Source: Ramlibacter humi (GTDB lineage: Bacteria > Pseudomonadota > Gammaproteobacteria > Burkholderiales > Burkholderiaceae_C). From it: a DNA stretch of 64,000 nt. Where the stretch lies: positions 1-64,000 of the forward strand of contig NZ_SMLK01000002.1 of the NCBI RefSeq assembly GCF_004681975.1, in the 5' to 3' direction. The stretch's first letter is position 1; every line of letters starts with the position of its first letter. The notes under the pieces were generated by a model. That model worked only from the letters and a program-made list of their open reading frames with translations. It searched no databases and was not told where the DNA came from. A program made the position numbers and the translations under genes. Of this stretch, positions 34,092-42,666 are shown piece after piece.

Positions 34092-34506
34092 TCTTGCCCT
34101 CGCCGCCCGGCTGTCCGTCGGCGCCCAACGACATCACGTCGATCTCGCCTTTCACGCCGGGGTTGAGGTACTGGTAGGGGCGGCCCCAGGGGTCGTTGGG
34201 CAGCTTCTCCAGGTAAGGCTTCCAGTTGGGCGGCACCGGGGCCGCGGTGGGCTTGGTCACCAGCGCCTGCAGGCCCTGTTCGGCCGTGGGGTAGCGCTGG
34301 TTGTCCAGGCGATACAGCTTGAGCGCCTGCATGATGTTGTTGACGTCGGTGCGCGCGGCGGTGACGCGAGCGTCGTCGGCGCGCTCCAGCACGTTAGGCA
34401 CGATCAGCGCGGCGAGCACGCCGATGATCACCAGCACGACCATCAGCTCGATGAGCGTGAAGCCGGCCTGCAGGCGGCGGCGAAAAGCGAAACGATGCGA
34501 GGTCAT
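34066..34506 (-). CDS. gspG: Type II secretion major pseudopilin GspG
   Basis: The main pseudopilus subunit. The 146-residue product has the prepilin leader RRLQAGFTLIELMVVLVIIG, cleaved after Gly with Glu at +5, and the family signature YRLDNQRYPTAEQGLQAL with NDPWGRPYQY near the calcium-binding loop. It is the first gene of the minus-strand gsp operon. The divergent gspC starts only 25 nt away. Confidence 0.97.
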   Translation of the reverse strand: MTSHRFAFRRRLQAGFTLIELMVVLVIIGVLAALIVPNVLERADDARVTAARTDVNNIMQALKLYRLDNQRYPTAEQGLQALVTKPTAAPVPPNWKPYLEKLPNDPWGRPYQYLNPGVKGEIDVMSLGADGQPGGEGKNADIGSWQ

Positions 34507-34531
34507 CGGTCCCTTCGGATGAAAGCGATCA

Positions 34532-35026
34532 ATGATAATGGCCGCCATGGTGAGCAATGCGGCGTCCAGCTGGACAGTAAGAGGTGTGACATTCCTCTTG
34601 TGGGCGCTCGCCGCCGCCAGCGCGGCGTATTGGGGGCTGAAGCTGGCGACCAGCTCATCCGGTGGCGGCGTTCCCGCCACTGTGCGTGTGCCCACACCCG
34701 CGGACCCCGCGGTGGTCGCGCGCCTGCTCGGGCAATCCAACGCGGCCGTGGCCAGCCCCATGGCTGTCGTGCCGACGTCCAGCCGCTTCAATCTGGTGGG
34801 CGTGGTGGCCGACCGCAGCGAGCAGGGCGCGGCGCTCATCGTGGTGGACGGCAAGCCCGCCAAGCCTTACCGCGTCGGCACCCAGATCGAGGATGGGCTG
34901 GTGCTGAAATCGGTTGCCGCGCGCCGCGCCGTGCTGGCCGCATCGATGGATGGCCCGCCGGTGGTGACGCTGGAACTGCCGCTGCCCGCCATGCCGGCTG
35001 GCGCACCTGCGCCTGCTGCGCGTTAG
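34532..35026 (+). CDS. gspC: Type II secretion protein GspC (short form)
   Basis: GspC bridges the inner-membrane platform and the GspD secretin. The 164-residue product has one membrane helix (about 17-40) and the periplasmic homology-region (HR) domain (SRFNLVGVVADRSEQGAALI, then YRVGTQIEDGLVLKSV). Most GspC proteins are about 230-300 residues and end in a PDZ or coiled-coil; neither is present here. An ATG at 34547 is an alternative start. It is divergent from gspG, and its TAG overlaps the cobC stop (convergent, 3 nt). Confidence 0.88.
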   Translation: MIMAAMVSNAASSWTVRGVTFLLWALAAASAAYWGLKLATSSSGGGVPATVRVPTPADPAVVARLLGQSNAAVASPMAVVPTSSRFNLVGVVADRSEQGAALIVVDGKPAKPYRVGTQIEDGLVLKSVAARRAVLAASMDGPPVVTLELPLPAMPAGAPAPAAR

Positions 35027-35571
35027 AAAACCTCGTGCGGTTCGCCGGCGCCGAACGGCGCTGGAGTGCTGGGCCAATCCATCGCTGAGCGGATTTCGGT
35101 TGCGCCGGCCAGGCAGAGGCGCGCCGCGCGGATGACGCCGGCGTGCGTGACCCATACCGCTGCTTCGCCAAGCGCCCGTTCTTCATTCAATGCTTGCGAA
35201 ACGCGCGCGAGCATTTCGCGCACGTTCTCGCCGCCACCCGGCCGGTGGCCGGCGAAATCCGCGGTCCACTGCGACATCGCGGCTTCGCCGATGTCGTCCC
35301 AGAGGCGGTTCTCCCAGGTGCCGAAGTCCATTTCCCGCAGCGCAGGGTCGATGGTGATGGCCAACCCCGGCCGATGGCGTGCCATCGCATCCGCGAGCAC
35401 GCGGCAGCGTGACGCGGGAGAGCACCGGACGCGGACGGAGGGCGGCAGCTGAGAGTGCAGCCGGGCCGCGGCTTCTTGGGTCTGCGCCGGATCGGCCACG
35501 ACGTCGGTGCGGCCATAGCAAAGGCCTTCGCGCGCGGTCGTGCGCGCGTGGCGCACCAGCCAGAGCTTCAC
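35023..35571 (-). CDS. cobC: Histidine phosphatase, alpha-ribazole phosphatase-like
   Basis: A 182-residue histidine-phosphatase-superfamily protein. The catalytic motif is LVRHARTTA with His8; the usual RHG has become RHA. The other core residues are seen (ALREMDFGTWENRLW, then VWVTHAGVIRAA with the second His). It sits directly after cobS with a 4-nt GTGA overlap, which supports alpha-ribazole-5-phosphate dephosphorylation in cobalamin assembly. The start is GTG. A broader phosphatase role remains possible. Confidence 0.85.
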   Translation of the reverse strand: MKLWLVRHARTTAREGLCYGRTDVVADPAQTQEAAARLHSQLPPSVRVRCSPASRCRVLADAMARHRPGLAITIDPALREMDFGTWENRLWDDIGEAAMSQWTADFAGHRPGGGENVREMLARVSQALNEERALGEAAVWVTHAGVIRAARLCLAGATEIRSAMDWPSTPAPFGAGEPHEVF

Positions 35572-36398
35572 CGCGGGCCGGCCAGCGCAAGCGCCGCGCC
35601 GAGGTAGAAGGCGAGTTCGCAAGCCTGCTGCGTGGCGCCCAGCGCATCGCCGGTGAAGCCGGCCAGCCGGCGCGCGAGCCACTGCCGCATGAGCGCGAAG
35701 GCGACGCCGCTGGCGGCCAGTGCGCTCGCGACGAAGGGCAACCCCTGCGCGAGGGCGGCGATGGCCAGCGGCACGACGCACCACGCCGCGGCGACCGCCA
35801 ACGCCTGGCTGCTGATGCGATCGGCGAGCGGCTTGCTCTTCGATCCGGCCAGGTCCGCGACATACGGCAGCGTGCGCACGATCAGCAGCGGCCAGAAGCG
35901 CGAGACCACGTGCGCGGCCAGCAGCGCGGGAAACACCGAGGCGGGCGATGCTGCGGCCAGCACGGCGAGCAGGCCCACCTTGGTGAGCAGCGCCAGCACC
36001 AATGCGATCGCGCCGAACGTGCCGATGCGCGAGTCCTTCATGATCTCCAGCGCACGCTCGCGGTCCAGGCTGCCGCCCAGGCCATCGGCGAGGTCGGCCA
36101 GGCCGTCTTCGTGGAAGGCGCCGGTCAGCAGCACCGTGCACGCGGTCGCGGCGACGGCCGCCACGAAATGCGTGAACGGCGTGGCGGGCAGCGCGAACGC
36201 GAAAAGCGCGAACGCCGCGCAGGCCGCCAGTCCCACGAGCCAGCCTACGCCGGGAAAGTGCGCCGCGCTGGCGCGCAGGCGCTCGGGTGAGTAGCCCACC
36301 CATTCGGCCAGGGGGCCGGTGACCGGCAGGCGGGTGAAGAACTGCACCGCCAGCAGGTAATGGCGCGCGAAGGCGGCCGCCCGCTGCCTCGGTGCCAT
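35568..36398 (-). CDS. cobS: Adenosylcobinamide-GDP ribazoletransferase
   Basis: The membrane enzyme that joins adenosylcobinamide-GDP to alpha-ribazole in the last steps of B12 synthesis. The 276-residue protein has several membrane helices and the conserved motif TGAFHEDGLADLADGLGG followed by RALEIMKDSRIGTFG. The ATG shares one base with the ilvA stop, so this B12 pair lies in the same transcription direction as ilvA and is likely cotranscribed with it. Confidence 0.95.
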   Translation of the reverse strand: MAPRQRAAAFARHYLLAVQFFTRLPVTGPLAEWVGYSPERLRASAAHFPGVGWLVGLAACAAFALFAFALPATPFTHFVAAVAATACTVLLTGAFHEDGLADLADGLGGSLDRERALEIMKDSRIGTFGAIALVLALLTKVGLLAVLAAASPASVFPALLAAHVVSRFWPLLIVRTLPYVADLAGSKSKPLADRISSQALAVAAAWCVVPLAIAALAQGLPFVASALAASGVAFALMRQWLARRLAGFTGDALGATQQACELAFYLGAALALAGPR

Positions 36399-37942
36399 CA
36401 GCTGCGCAGGAACAGCCGGTAGGCCGGGTTGTCGGTTTCCTCGACGTAGGGATAGCCCAGTTCGTCGAGGAAGGCCTGGAACGCCGCGCGCTCGGCGCGC
36501 GGCACCTGCAGGCCCACCAGGATGCGGCCGTAGTCGGCGCCCTGGTTGCGGTAGTGGAACAGGCTGATGTTCCAGTTGGGCCGCATGTGCGAGAGGAATT
36601 TCATCAGCGCGCCGGGGCGCTCGGGGAAGATGAACCGCAGCAGGCGTTCGTCGCTGGCCAGGGCGGAGGGGCCGCCGACCATGTGGCGCAGGTGCTCCTT
36701 GGCCATCTCGTCGTGCGTGAGGTCCAGCGCCTCGAAGCCGTGCCGGGTGAAGTTGGCCGCGATGCGCGCCGATTCGCCCTTGCCGTGCGTGGTCAGGCCG
36801 ACGAAGACGTGCGCGCGGCTCTGGTCGCTGATGCGGTAGTTGAACTCGGTGACGTTGCGCGCGCCACCGGGCAGTTCGCCGATGAGCGCGCAGAAGCGGC
36901 GGAAGCTGCCGCGCTCTTCGGGCATGGTGACGGCGAACAGCGCCTCGCGCTCCTCGCCGACTTCGGCCCGCTCGGCGACGAAGCGCAGGCGGTCGAAATT
37001 CATGTTGGCGCCGCAGAGGATGGCCGCGTAGGTCTCGCCGCGGGTCTTGTGCTCGGCGACGTACTGCTTGATGGCGGCCACGGCCAGCGCGCCGGCGGGC
37101 TCGACGATGCTGCGCGTGTCGACGAACACGTCCTTGATCGCGGCGCAGACCGCGTCGGTGTCCACCGAGACGAATTCATCGACGAGTTCGCGCGCGAGGC
37201 GGAAGGTTTCTTCGCCGACCAGCTTCACCGCGGTGCCGTCGGAGAACAGGCCGACGTCGTGCAGCGTCACCCGCTTGCGCGCGTTGACCGATTGCGCCAT
37301 CGCGTCGGAGTCGTTCATCTGCACGCCGATGACGCGCACTTCGGGTCGCACGGCCTTGATGTAGCTGGCCACGCCGGACACCAGGCCGCCGCCGCCGATG
37401 GCGACGAACACCGCGTGCAGGGGGCCTTGGTGCTGGCGCAGGATTTCCATGGCGATGGTGCCCTGGCCGGCGATGACGTCCGGATCGTCGAACGGGTGGA
37501 TGAAGGTCAGGCCTTCGCGCTCGCACAGGCCGACCGCGTGGCCGTAGGCGTCGGAGTAGCTGTCGCCGTGGAGCACCACTTCGCCGCCGAGCGACTTCAC
37601 GCCGTCGATCTTGAGCTGCGGCGTGGTCACGGGCATCACGATCACGGCGCGGGTGCCCAGGCGATGCGCGGCCATCGCGACCCCTTGCGCATGGTTGCCC
37701 GCGCTGGCACAGATGACGCCGCGCTTGAGTTCGTCCGGCGTGAGCTGCGCCATCTTGTTGTAGGCGCCGCGCAGCTTGAAGCTGAAGACGGGCTGCTGGT
37801 CCTCGCGCTTGAGCAGGACCTTGTTGTGCAGGCGGCGGCTGAGGGCCTTGGCGGGCTCGAGGGCGGATTCGACCGCGACGTCGTAGACGCGCGCGGTCAG
37901 GATCTTCTTGAGGTAGTCCTCCGGCTTCAGGTGCTTTTTCAT
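36398..37942 (-). CDS. ilvA: Threonine ammonia-lyase (threonine deaminase), biosynthetic
   Basis: Converts threonine to 2-oxobutanoate, the first step of isoleucine synthesis, with PLP. The 514-residue protein equals E. coli IlvA in length. The PLP lysine is Lys56 in SFKLRGAYNKM; other motifs are ASAGNHAQGVA and the Gly-rich phosphate loop GGGGLVSG. Two C-terminal ACT-like regulatory domains (about 325-514) indicate the isoleucine-inhibited biosynthetic form. A promoter-like sequence and a terminator on the same strand lie upstream. Confidence 0.96.
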   Translation of the reverse strand: MKKHLKPEDYLKKILTARVYDVAVESALEPAKALSRRLHNKVLLKREDQQPVFSFKLRGAYNKMAQLTPDELKRGVICASAGNHAQGVAMAAHRLGTRAVIVMPVTTPQLKIDGVKSLGGEVVLHGDSYSDAYGHAVGLCEREGLTFIHPFDDPDVIAGQGTIAMEILRQHQGPLHAVFVAIGGGGLVSGVASYIKAVRPEVRVIGVQMNDSDAMAQSVNARKRVTLHDVGLFSDGTAVKLVGEETFRLARELVDEFVSVDTDAVCAAIKDVFVDTRSIVEPAGALAVAAIKQYVAEHKTRGETYAAILCGANMNFDRLRFVAERAEVGEEREALFAVTMPEERGSFRRFCALIGELPGGARNVTEFNYRISDQSRAHVFVGLTTHGKGESARIAANFTRHGFEALDLTHDEMAKEHLRHMVGGPSALASDERLLRFIFPERPGALMKFLSHMRPNWNISLFHYRNQGADYGRILVGLQVPRAERAAFQAFLDELGYPYVEETDNPAYRLFLRS

Positions 37943-37995
37943 CTACTGGAATGATACGGGCCGGGCTCTGCCATGCCGCGCCGCCGCAAATCCCA

Positions 37996-38030
37996 GAAAA
38001 AAGCCCCCGGATTTTGCGATCCGGGGGCTA
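37996..38030 (-). terminator. Strong intrinsic terminator upstream of ilvA
   Basis: Read on the minus strand, AGCCCCCGGAT pairs with ATCCGGGGGCT around a 6-nt loop and is followed by six T residues. It is oriented to stop transcripts moving toward ilvA from the promoter-like sequence near 38100; the 54 nt between it and the ilvA ATG would be either the true ilvA 5' end or reached by read-through. Confidence 0.85.
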
Positions 38031-38093
38031 AATCCACCATTGGAGAAGGTGGAGGAGACAAACGGTGCACAACGAGGTTTTCGTTATGCTCGT
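37996..38093 (-). ncRNA. Candidate small RNA or ilvA leader transcript ending in a terminator
   Basis: On the minus strand a TATACT box (38104-38099) with TTGCTG 19 nt upstream would start a transcript of about 90-95 nt. It contains TCTCCTCCACC-TTCTCCAAT-GGTGGA (a small hairpin with an exposed CTCC tract) and ends in a strong terminator stem and T6. It lies between osmC-like and ilvA on the ilvA strand, so it could be a free-standing sRNA with an anti-Shine-Dalgarno CUCC motif or an attenuated ilvA leader. A leader peptide rich in Ile/Val/Leu/Thr is not seen. Confidence 0.45.
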
Positions 38094-38187
38094 GAATCAG
38101 TATAGCGGCTCTTTGCTGCAATGCAGCAAGCGAGAAGCACGTCCGTAAACCTACTTATCGCCGGTTGGGCCGGCAGGAAATCAGTCC

Positions 38188-38637
38188 ATGGAATGCACCG
38201 TCACCTGGACCGGCGCCGCCGGTACCCGCTCCGGCATGGGGTTCGTCGCGGAAACGGGCAGCGGGCACGTGCTGGCGATGGACGGGGCACCGGACGAGTC
38301 GCGGCCGGAGAACGGCGGACGCAACCTCGCGCCGCGGCCGATGGAAACCGTGCTGGCCGGCACCGGCGGTTGCACGGCCTATGACGTGGTGCTGATCCTC
38401 AAGCGCGGGCGGCACGAGGTGAAGGGCTGCTCGGTGCAGCTGAAAGCCGAGCGCGCCACCACCGACCCGAAGGTGTTCACCAGCATCCACATGCACTTCA
38501 CCGTCACGGGCAAGGCGTTGCCGGCACCAGCGGTGGAGCGCGCCATCGCCATGAGCCACGAGAAGTACTGTTCCGCGACGGCCATGCTGGCCAAGACCGC
38601 GGCGGTGACCACCAGCTTCGAACTGGTCGAAGGCTGA
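38188..38637 (+). CDS. OsmC-family protein
   Basis: A 149-residue OsmC-like thiol peroxidase. The two redox cysteines are in ETVLAGTGGCTAYDVV and EKYCSATAML, spaced as in the family. It probably reduces organic hydroperoxides, though the YhfA-like subgroup has uncertain activity. It is convergent with coq7; the two stop codons are 1 nt apart. Confidence 0.9.
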   Translation: MECTVTWTGAAGTRSGMGFVAETGSGHVLAMDGAPDESRPENGGRNLAPRPMETVLAGTGGCTAYDVVLILKRGRHEVKGCSVQLKAERATTDPKVFTSIHMHFTVTGKALPAPAVERAIAMSHEKYCSATAMLAKTAAVTTSFELVEG

Positions 38638-38638
38638 T

Positions 38639-39256
38639 TCAGATGTAGTAGGCGGTCGTCGTCATCACGCGCGCGGCGGTGCGCATGAGCGCTTTCGCCG
38701 GTGCGGGCAGGTTCAGCGCGCCGGCCGCCTCGGCCTGCGCGGCGTGGGTGGCTTCGTCGGTCTTCATCTGGGCGACGATGGCGCGGGAAGCGTGGTCCGT
38801 CGCCGGCAACCGGTCCAGGTGGCTGGCGAGGTGGGCTTCCACCTGGCGCTCGGTTTCCATCACGAAACCCAGGCTGGCTCGGTCGCCCAGCCGTCCGGCG
38901 GCCAGCCCCAGGGCGAAGGCGCCGGCGTACCAAAGCGGATTGAGGACCGACGGCCGCGCGCCCAAGTCGTCCAGTCGGGCGCGGGTCCAGGCCAGGTGGT
39001 CGGTTTCCTCGCGGGCGGCACGCTCGAAGTGCTGGCGAAGCGCCGGATCGGCGGTGGCGGCAGCCTGGGCGGTGTACAGGGCTTGCGCGCACACCTCGCC
39101 CACGTGGTTCACCCGCATCAAGCCAGCGCTTTCGCGCCTTTCCGGCAAAGTGAGCGCTGTCTCATCGCCAGCCACGGTGGGGCAGGGGCGAACGGCCCGG
39201 TGATGTGCGAAGAGCGTACGCAAGGCGCTGTCGGCGGCTCCCAGGAGGCGGTCCAT
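38639..39256 (-). CDS. coq7: Demethoxyubiquinone hydroxylase Coq7
   Basis: Di-iron monooxygenase for the last hydroxylation in ubiquinone synthesis. The 205-residue protein has the carboxylate/His ligands expected for a di-iron four-helix bundle: [10 protein letters not shown], then [19 protein letters not shown] and MKTDEATHA. Such Coq7 proteins replace UbiF in many betaproteobacteria. It is convergent with the OsmC gene and divergent from the porin gene 295 nt away. Confidence 0.95.
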   Translation of the reverse strand: MDRLLGAADSALRTLFAHHRAVRPCPTVAGDETALTLPERRESAGLMRVNHVGEVCAQALYTAQAAATADPALRQHFERAAREETDHLAWTRARLDDLGARPSVLNPLWYAGAFALGLAAGRLGDRASLGFVMETERQVEAHLASHLDRLPATDHASRAIVAQMKTDEATHAAQAEAAGALNLPAPAKALMRTAARVMTTTAYYI

Positions 39257-39551
39257 GGCGGCAGTTTAGCGGCTGGCGGCGAGGTGGGGTTCGCGCAGGA
39301 AATCACGCTGGAACAAGGGCTTAGGATCGTTGTGTTGCGCCGCGCCCACTGTTCACAAACCCGATGTTGCCGCTGTGCAACGAATCGCCGGGCGCCGGGC
39401 TAAATGCTTTGCGTAAGAAAAGACGGTCTGGTGCAATAGCGCCAGCTTCCCAAAAGGAGGTTGGCCCGGGGATCCGGCGGGAGCACATGTGTGCCTGCAT
39501 CGCGTGAGCCCATCGAACCGGAGCCCTATGTTTAACCTTGGAGAAACTTGC

Positions 39552-40667
39552 ATGAAAAAGTCCCTCATTGCCCTGGCTGTGCTGGCCGCCGCTGGCGCTG
39601 CCTCCGCGCAGTCCGGCAACCTGAACGGTATCCCCGCCGCTGGTTCGGTGCAGATCTTCGGTGTCGTTGACGCCACGTGGCAGCACGGCTCCGGCAGCGT
39701 CGCCAGCAAGACCCGCCTGGGCAACTCTGGCCTGAACAGCTCGCGTCTGGGCCTCCGTGGCACGGAAGACCTGGGCGGCGGCATGTCCGCTTCGTTCTGG
39801 CTGGAAGCTGGCGTCAACAACGACGACGGCACGGGTTCCGCTTCCAACAACAACAACCAGGCTGCCGCCGCTGCCCTGGGTAACGGCCAGCAAGGCCTGA
39901 CCTTCAACCGTCAGTCCTGGGTCAGCCTGAACGGTGGCTGGGGTTCCGTGCGTCTGGGCCGTGACTACACGCCCCAGTTCGTGAACCTCACGACGTACGA
40001 TCCGTTCGGCACGAACGGTGTGGGCACCACCCTCACCAACGCTGCCGCCGGCGCCGGTACCCCCACCTTCGTCCGTGCTTCCAACAGCATCGCCTACCTG
40101 ACGCCCTCCAACCTGGGTGGCTTCAACGGCACGCTGCAGTACTACATGGGTGAGAACGCTTCGAACGCCGCTGGCGGCACGAACAAGGATGGCACGGGCT
40201 ACGGCCTGAAGGTCGGCTACGCTGCCGGTCCGCTGGACGTGGGTGTCGCCGTGTCCAACACGAAGTACGCCGCTGGCGACCAGAAGGTGTGGAACATCGG
40301 TGGTCAGTGGAACTTCGGCGTTGCCACGCTGCAAGCCCAGTACAACCGCGACCGCATCGACGGCGTCGCCGGTGCTGCCAACTCGACCGCCAACAGCTGG
40401 CTGATCGGCGGCCTGGTCCCCGTGGGTGCTGGCCTGATCCGTGCGTCCTACTCGACGATCAAGACCAATGCAGGCGCCGGCACCTCGCCGCGCGCGCGCC
40501 AGCTGGCTCTGGGCTACGTGCACAACCTGTCCAAGCGTACGGCTCTGTACGCGACGGTTGCTCGCGTGACCAACAGCAACGGCTCGGCCATTGCGCTGAA
40601 CGGTTCGACGACTGGTGTCAACCAGCACTCGACCGGCTACGACATCGGTCTGCGCCACTCCTTCTAA
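39552..40667 (+). CDS. Major outer-membrane porin (Gram-negative porin family)
   Basis: A 371-residue trimeric-porin-type barrel. The signal peptide MKKSLIALAVLAAAGAASA is cleaved before QSGN; the start is the ATG with TTGGAGAA upstream rather than an in-frame start 21 codons earlier. The mature protein has the betaproteobacterial pattern SSVQIFGVVDATWQ-like start, NSSRLGLRGTEDLGGGMSA, and ends in Phe (IGLRHSF) for BAM-dependent insertion. Codons show more T in third positions than neighbours (GCT, TCC, GGT), typical of a highly expressed gene. It is followed by a perfect terminator. Confidence 0.95.
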   Translation: MKKSLIALAVLAAAGAASAQSGNLNGIPAAGSVQIFGVVDATWQHGSGSVASKTRLGNSGLNSSRLGLRGTEDLGGGMSASFWLEAGVNNDDGTGSASNNNNQAAAAALGNGQQGLTFNRQSWVSLNGGWGSVRLGRDYTPQFVNLTTYDPFGTNGVGTTLTNAAAGAGTPTFVRASNSIAYLTPSNLGGFNGTLQYYMGENASNAAGGTNKDGTGYGLKVGYAAGPLDVGVAVSNTKYAAGDQKVWNIGGQWNFGVATLQAQYNRDRIDGVAGAANSTANSWLIGGLVPVGAGLIRASYSTIKTNAGAGTSPRARQLALGYVHNLSKRTALYATVARVTNSNGSAIALNGSTTGVNQHSTGYDIGLRHSF

Positions 40668-40707
40668 TTTCCGAAGCCGGGCAACCGGCTGAAGAAAAAA
40701 GAAACTT

Positions 40708-40736
40708 GAAAAAGCCGCCTTTGGGCGGCTTTTTTT
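40708..40736 (+). terminator. Porin terminator
   Basis: AAAAGCCGCC-TTTG-GGCGGCTTTTTTT forms a 10-bp stem with a seven-T run, 40 nt after the porin stop. It abuts the first possible start codon of the next gene. Confidence 0.93.
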
Positions 40737-41561
40737 ATGGAGATGCACGCTGTGGAGACGAAATCCAGTCATTTGCGCAGGGCGGCTGCCTTTGCACTGG
40801 CGTGCGCTTGCGTCTTCGCGGCCGGCTGCGCCGGCCCGCAATCACATCATGACGACGCAGTCGATGACCATCAACCTCACGTCCCCTTGGCGGACAGCTC
40901 GTGGGCGCGCGCTTCCGGAGGCGCCGGCCTTGATCCTCTTTCGTGGGAACACCAGCGTCTACCCGGCAAGGCGCCGGTGACCTTCCGCCCAGTGCGCCTG
41001 GACGGGCGGGATGCCTTGTCGGCGACCGCCGTTTCCGCAGCCAGCGTCGTGCGCAACAAGGTCCGCATCGAACCGCAGGAGCTCGCTGCGGTTCGCTTCT
41101 CGTGGAAGGTTCCCGCACTCACGCCCTCGGCCGATCTCGCCCTGCGCGATGCCGACGATTCGCCGGTGCGCATCATCCTGGCGTTCGAAGGCGACCGCTC
41201 GAAGTTCTCCACCAAGAACGCGATGCTTTCGGAGCTGATGCGCGCCCTCACCGGCGAGGAAATGCCGTACGCCACCCTGATGTACGTGTGGTGCAACAAG
41301 CGCCAGCCCGGCACTGTGATTCCCAATCCGCGCACCGATCGCATCCGCACGATGGTGCTGGAATCGGGTCCCGGTCAGCTCGGCCGCTGGCTGGACTACG
41401 AGCGCAATATCCGCGCCGATTTCGAGAAAGCCTTCGGCGAAGCGCCCGGCGCCCTCGTGGGCGTGGCGGTGATGACCGACAGCGACAACACGCGAAGCAC
41501 GTCACGGGCCTGGTACGGCCCGCTGACCTTCACTCAGCGCACCGTCTCCGCCGCGCCATAG
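40737..41561 (+). CDS. DUF3047 family lipoprotein
   Basis: A 274-residue protein of the DUF3047 family, function unknown. It has a lipoprotein signal (AACVFAAGC-like lipobox, Cys31 from this start) and the beta-rich domain of the family (VRFSWKVPALTPSADLALRD, then YATLMYVWCNKRQPGTVIPN and DSDNTRSTSRAWYGPLTF). The ATG at 40737 directly follows the porin terminator T-run; GTG at 40752, with GGAG 9 nt upstream, may be the true start and keeps the signal peptide. Transcription presumably starts within the porin 3' region, or by read-through. Confidence 0.8.
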   Translation: MEMHAVETKSSHLRRAAAFALACACVFAAGCAGPQSHHDDAVDDHQPHVPLADSSWARASGGAGLDPLSWEHQRLPGKAPVTFRPVRLDGRDALSATAVSAASVVRNKVRIEPQELAAVRFSWKVPALTPSADLALRDADDSPVRIILAFEGDRSKFSTKNAMLSELMRALTGEEMPYATLMYVWCNKRQPGTVIPNPRTDRIRTMVLESGPGQLGRWLDYERNIRADFEKAFGEAPGALVGVAVMTDSDNTRSTSRAWYGPLTFTQRTVSAAP

Positions 41562-41685
41562 CGCCGGCGATACGCTCCCCGTTTTTCCGTTTCGCGAGCA
41601 ACTCAGCCCGCGTGTCCGCCCGCTCGTTTTCACCGGGGCTGGCCCGCAGTTTGCTCTGCTAGCATTCCCGCCGCTCCTGACAACG

Positions 41686-42666
41686 ATGCTCGCGTTCATT
41701 CTTCGCCGTCTCCTGCAGGCCGTGGTGGTCATGGTCGCCGTGGCGTTCATCGCCTTCCTGCTGTTCCAGTACGTGGGAGACCCCGTGGTCTTCCTGCTGG
41801 GCCAGGACGCCAAGCCCGACCAGATCCGCCAGCTGCGCGCCGAGCTGGGCCTTGACCAGCCGTTCTTCGTCCAGTTCTGGCACTTCCTCATCAACGCGGT
41901 GCAAGGCGAGTTCGGCCTCAGCCTGCGCCAGGGCGCCAAAGTGTCGCGCCTCATCGGCGAGCGGTTTCCCGCCACGCTGGAACTCTCGGTGGTGGCTGCT
42001 GCACTGGCGCTCGTGGCCGGCCTGCCGATGGGCGTCTACGCGGCGTTGCGCCGCGGCAATTTCCTCAGCCAGACATTCATGACGCTCTCCCTGCTGGGCG
42101 TCTCATTGCCGACGTTCCTGATCGGCATCCTGCTGATCCTGGTGTTCTCCGTGCACCTTGGCTGGTTCCCAAGCTTCGGGCGTGGCGAAACGGTGCAGCT
42201 GGGTCCGTGGAGCAGCGGCCTGCTCACGCCGGATGGCTGGCATCACGTGGCGCTGCCGGCCATCACGCTGGCCATCTTCCAGCTGACGCTCATCATGCGG
42301 CTGGTGCGCGCCGAGATGCTGGAAGTGCTGCGCACCGACTACATCAAGTTCGCCCGCGCGCGGGGCCTGTCCAACCGTGCCATCCACTTCGGCCATGCGC
42401 TGAAGAACACCCTGGTGCCGGTCATGACCATCACCGGCCTGCAGCTCGGTGGCTTGATTGCTTTTTCCATCATCACGGAAACGGTTTTCCAGTGGCCCGG
42501 CATGGGCCTTCTCTTCATCCAGTCCGTGACGTTCGCCGACATCCCCGTGATGGCGGCTTACCTGTGCCTCATCGCACTGATCTTCGTCGTCATCAACCTG
42601 GTGGTCGACTTGTTGTACTTCGCCGTCGATCCGCGACTTCGCGTCGGCGGCGCCAAGGGACATTGA
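41686..42666 (+). CDS. Peptide ABC transporter permease (DppB/OppB type)
   Basis: A 326-residue inner-membrane permease with six predicted helices. Family marks include the N-terminal LRRLLQAVVVMVAVAFIAFLL, GLDQPFFVQFWHFL, and the EAA-like coupling loop YIKFARARGLSNRAI. It is first in a six-gene operon (permease, hydrolase, binding protein, permease, two ATPases). Its TGA shares a base with the next ATG. Confidence 0.94.
   Translation: MLAFILRRLLQAVVVMVAVAFIAFLLFQYVGDPVVFLLGQDAKPDQIRQLRAELGLDQPFFVQFWHFLINAVQGEFGLSLRQGAKVSRLIGERFPATLELSVVAAALALVAGLPMGVYAALRRGNFLSQTFMTLSLLGVSLPTFLIGILLILVFSVHLGWFPSFGRGETVQLGPWSSGLLTPDGWHHVALPAITLAIFQLTLIMRLVRAEMLEVLRTDYIKFARARGLSNRAIHFGHALKNTLVPVMTITGLQLGGLIAFSIITETVFQWPGMGLLFIQSVTFADIPVMAAYLCLIALIFVVINLVVDLLYFAVDPRLRVGGAKGH

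Noticed and set aside
37939-38121. 60-codon minus-strand frame over the ilvA upstream region
   Set aside because: It runs through the terminator stem and lacks a ribosome-binding site, so the region is better read as a non-coding RNA.
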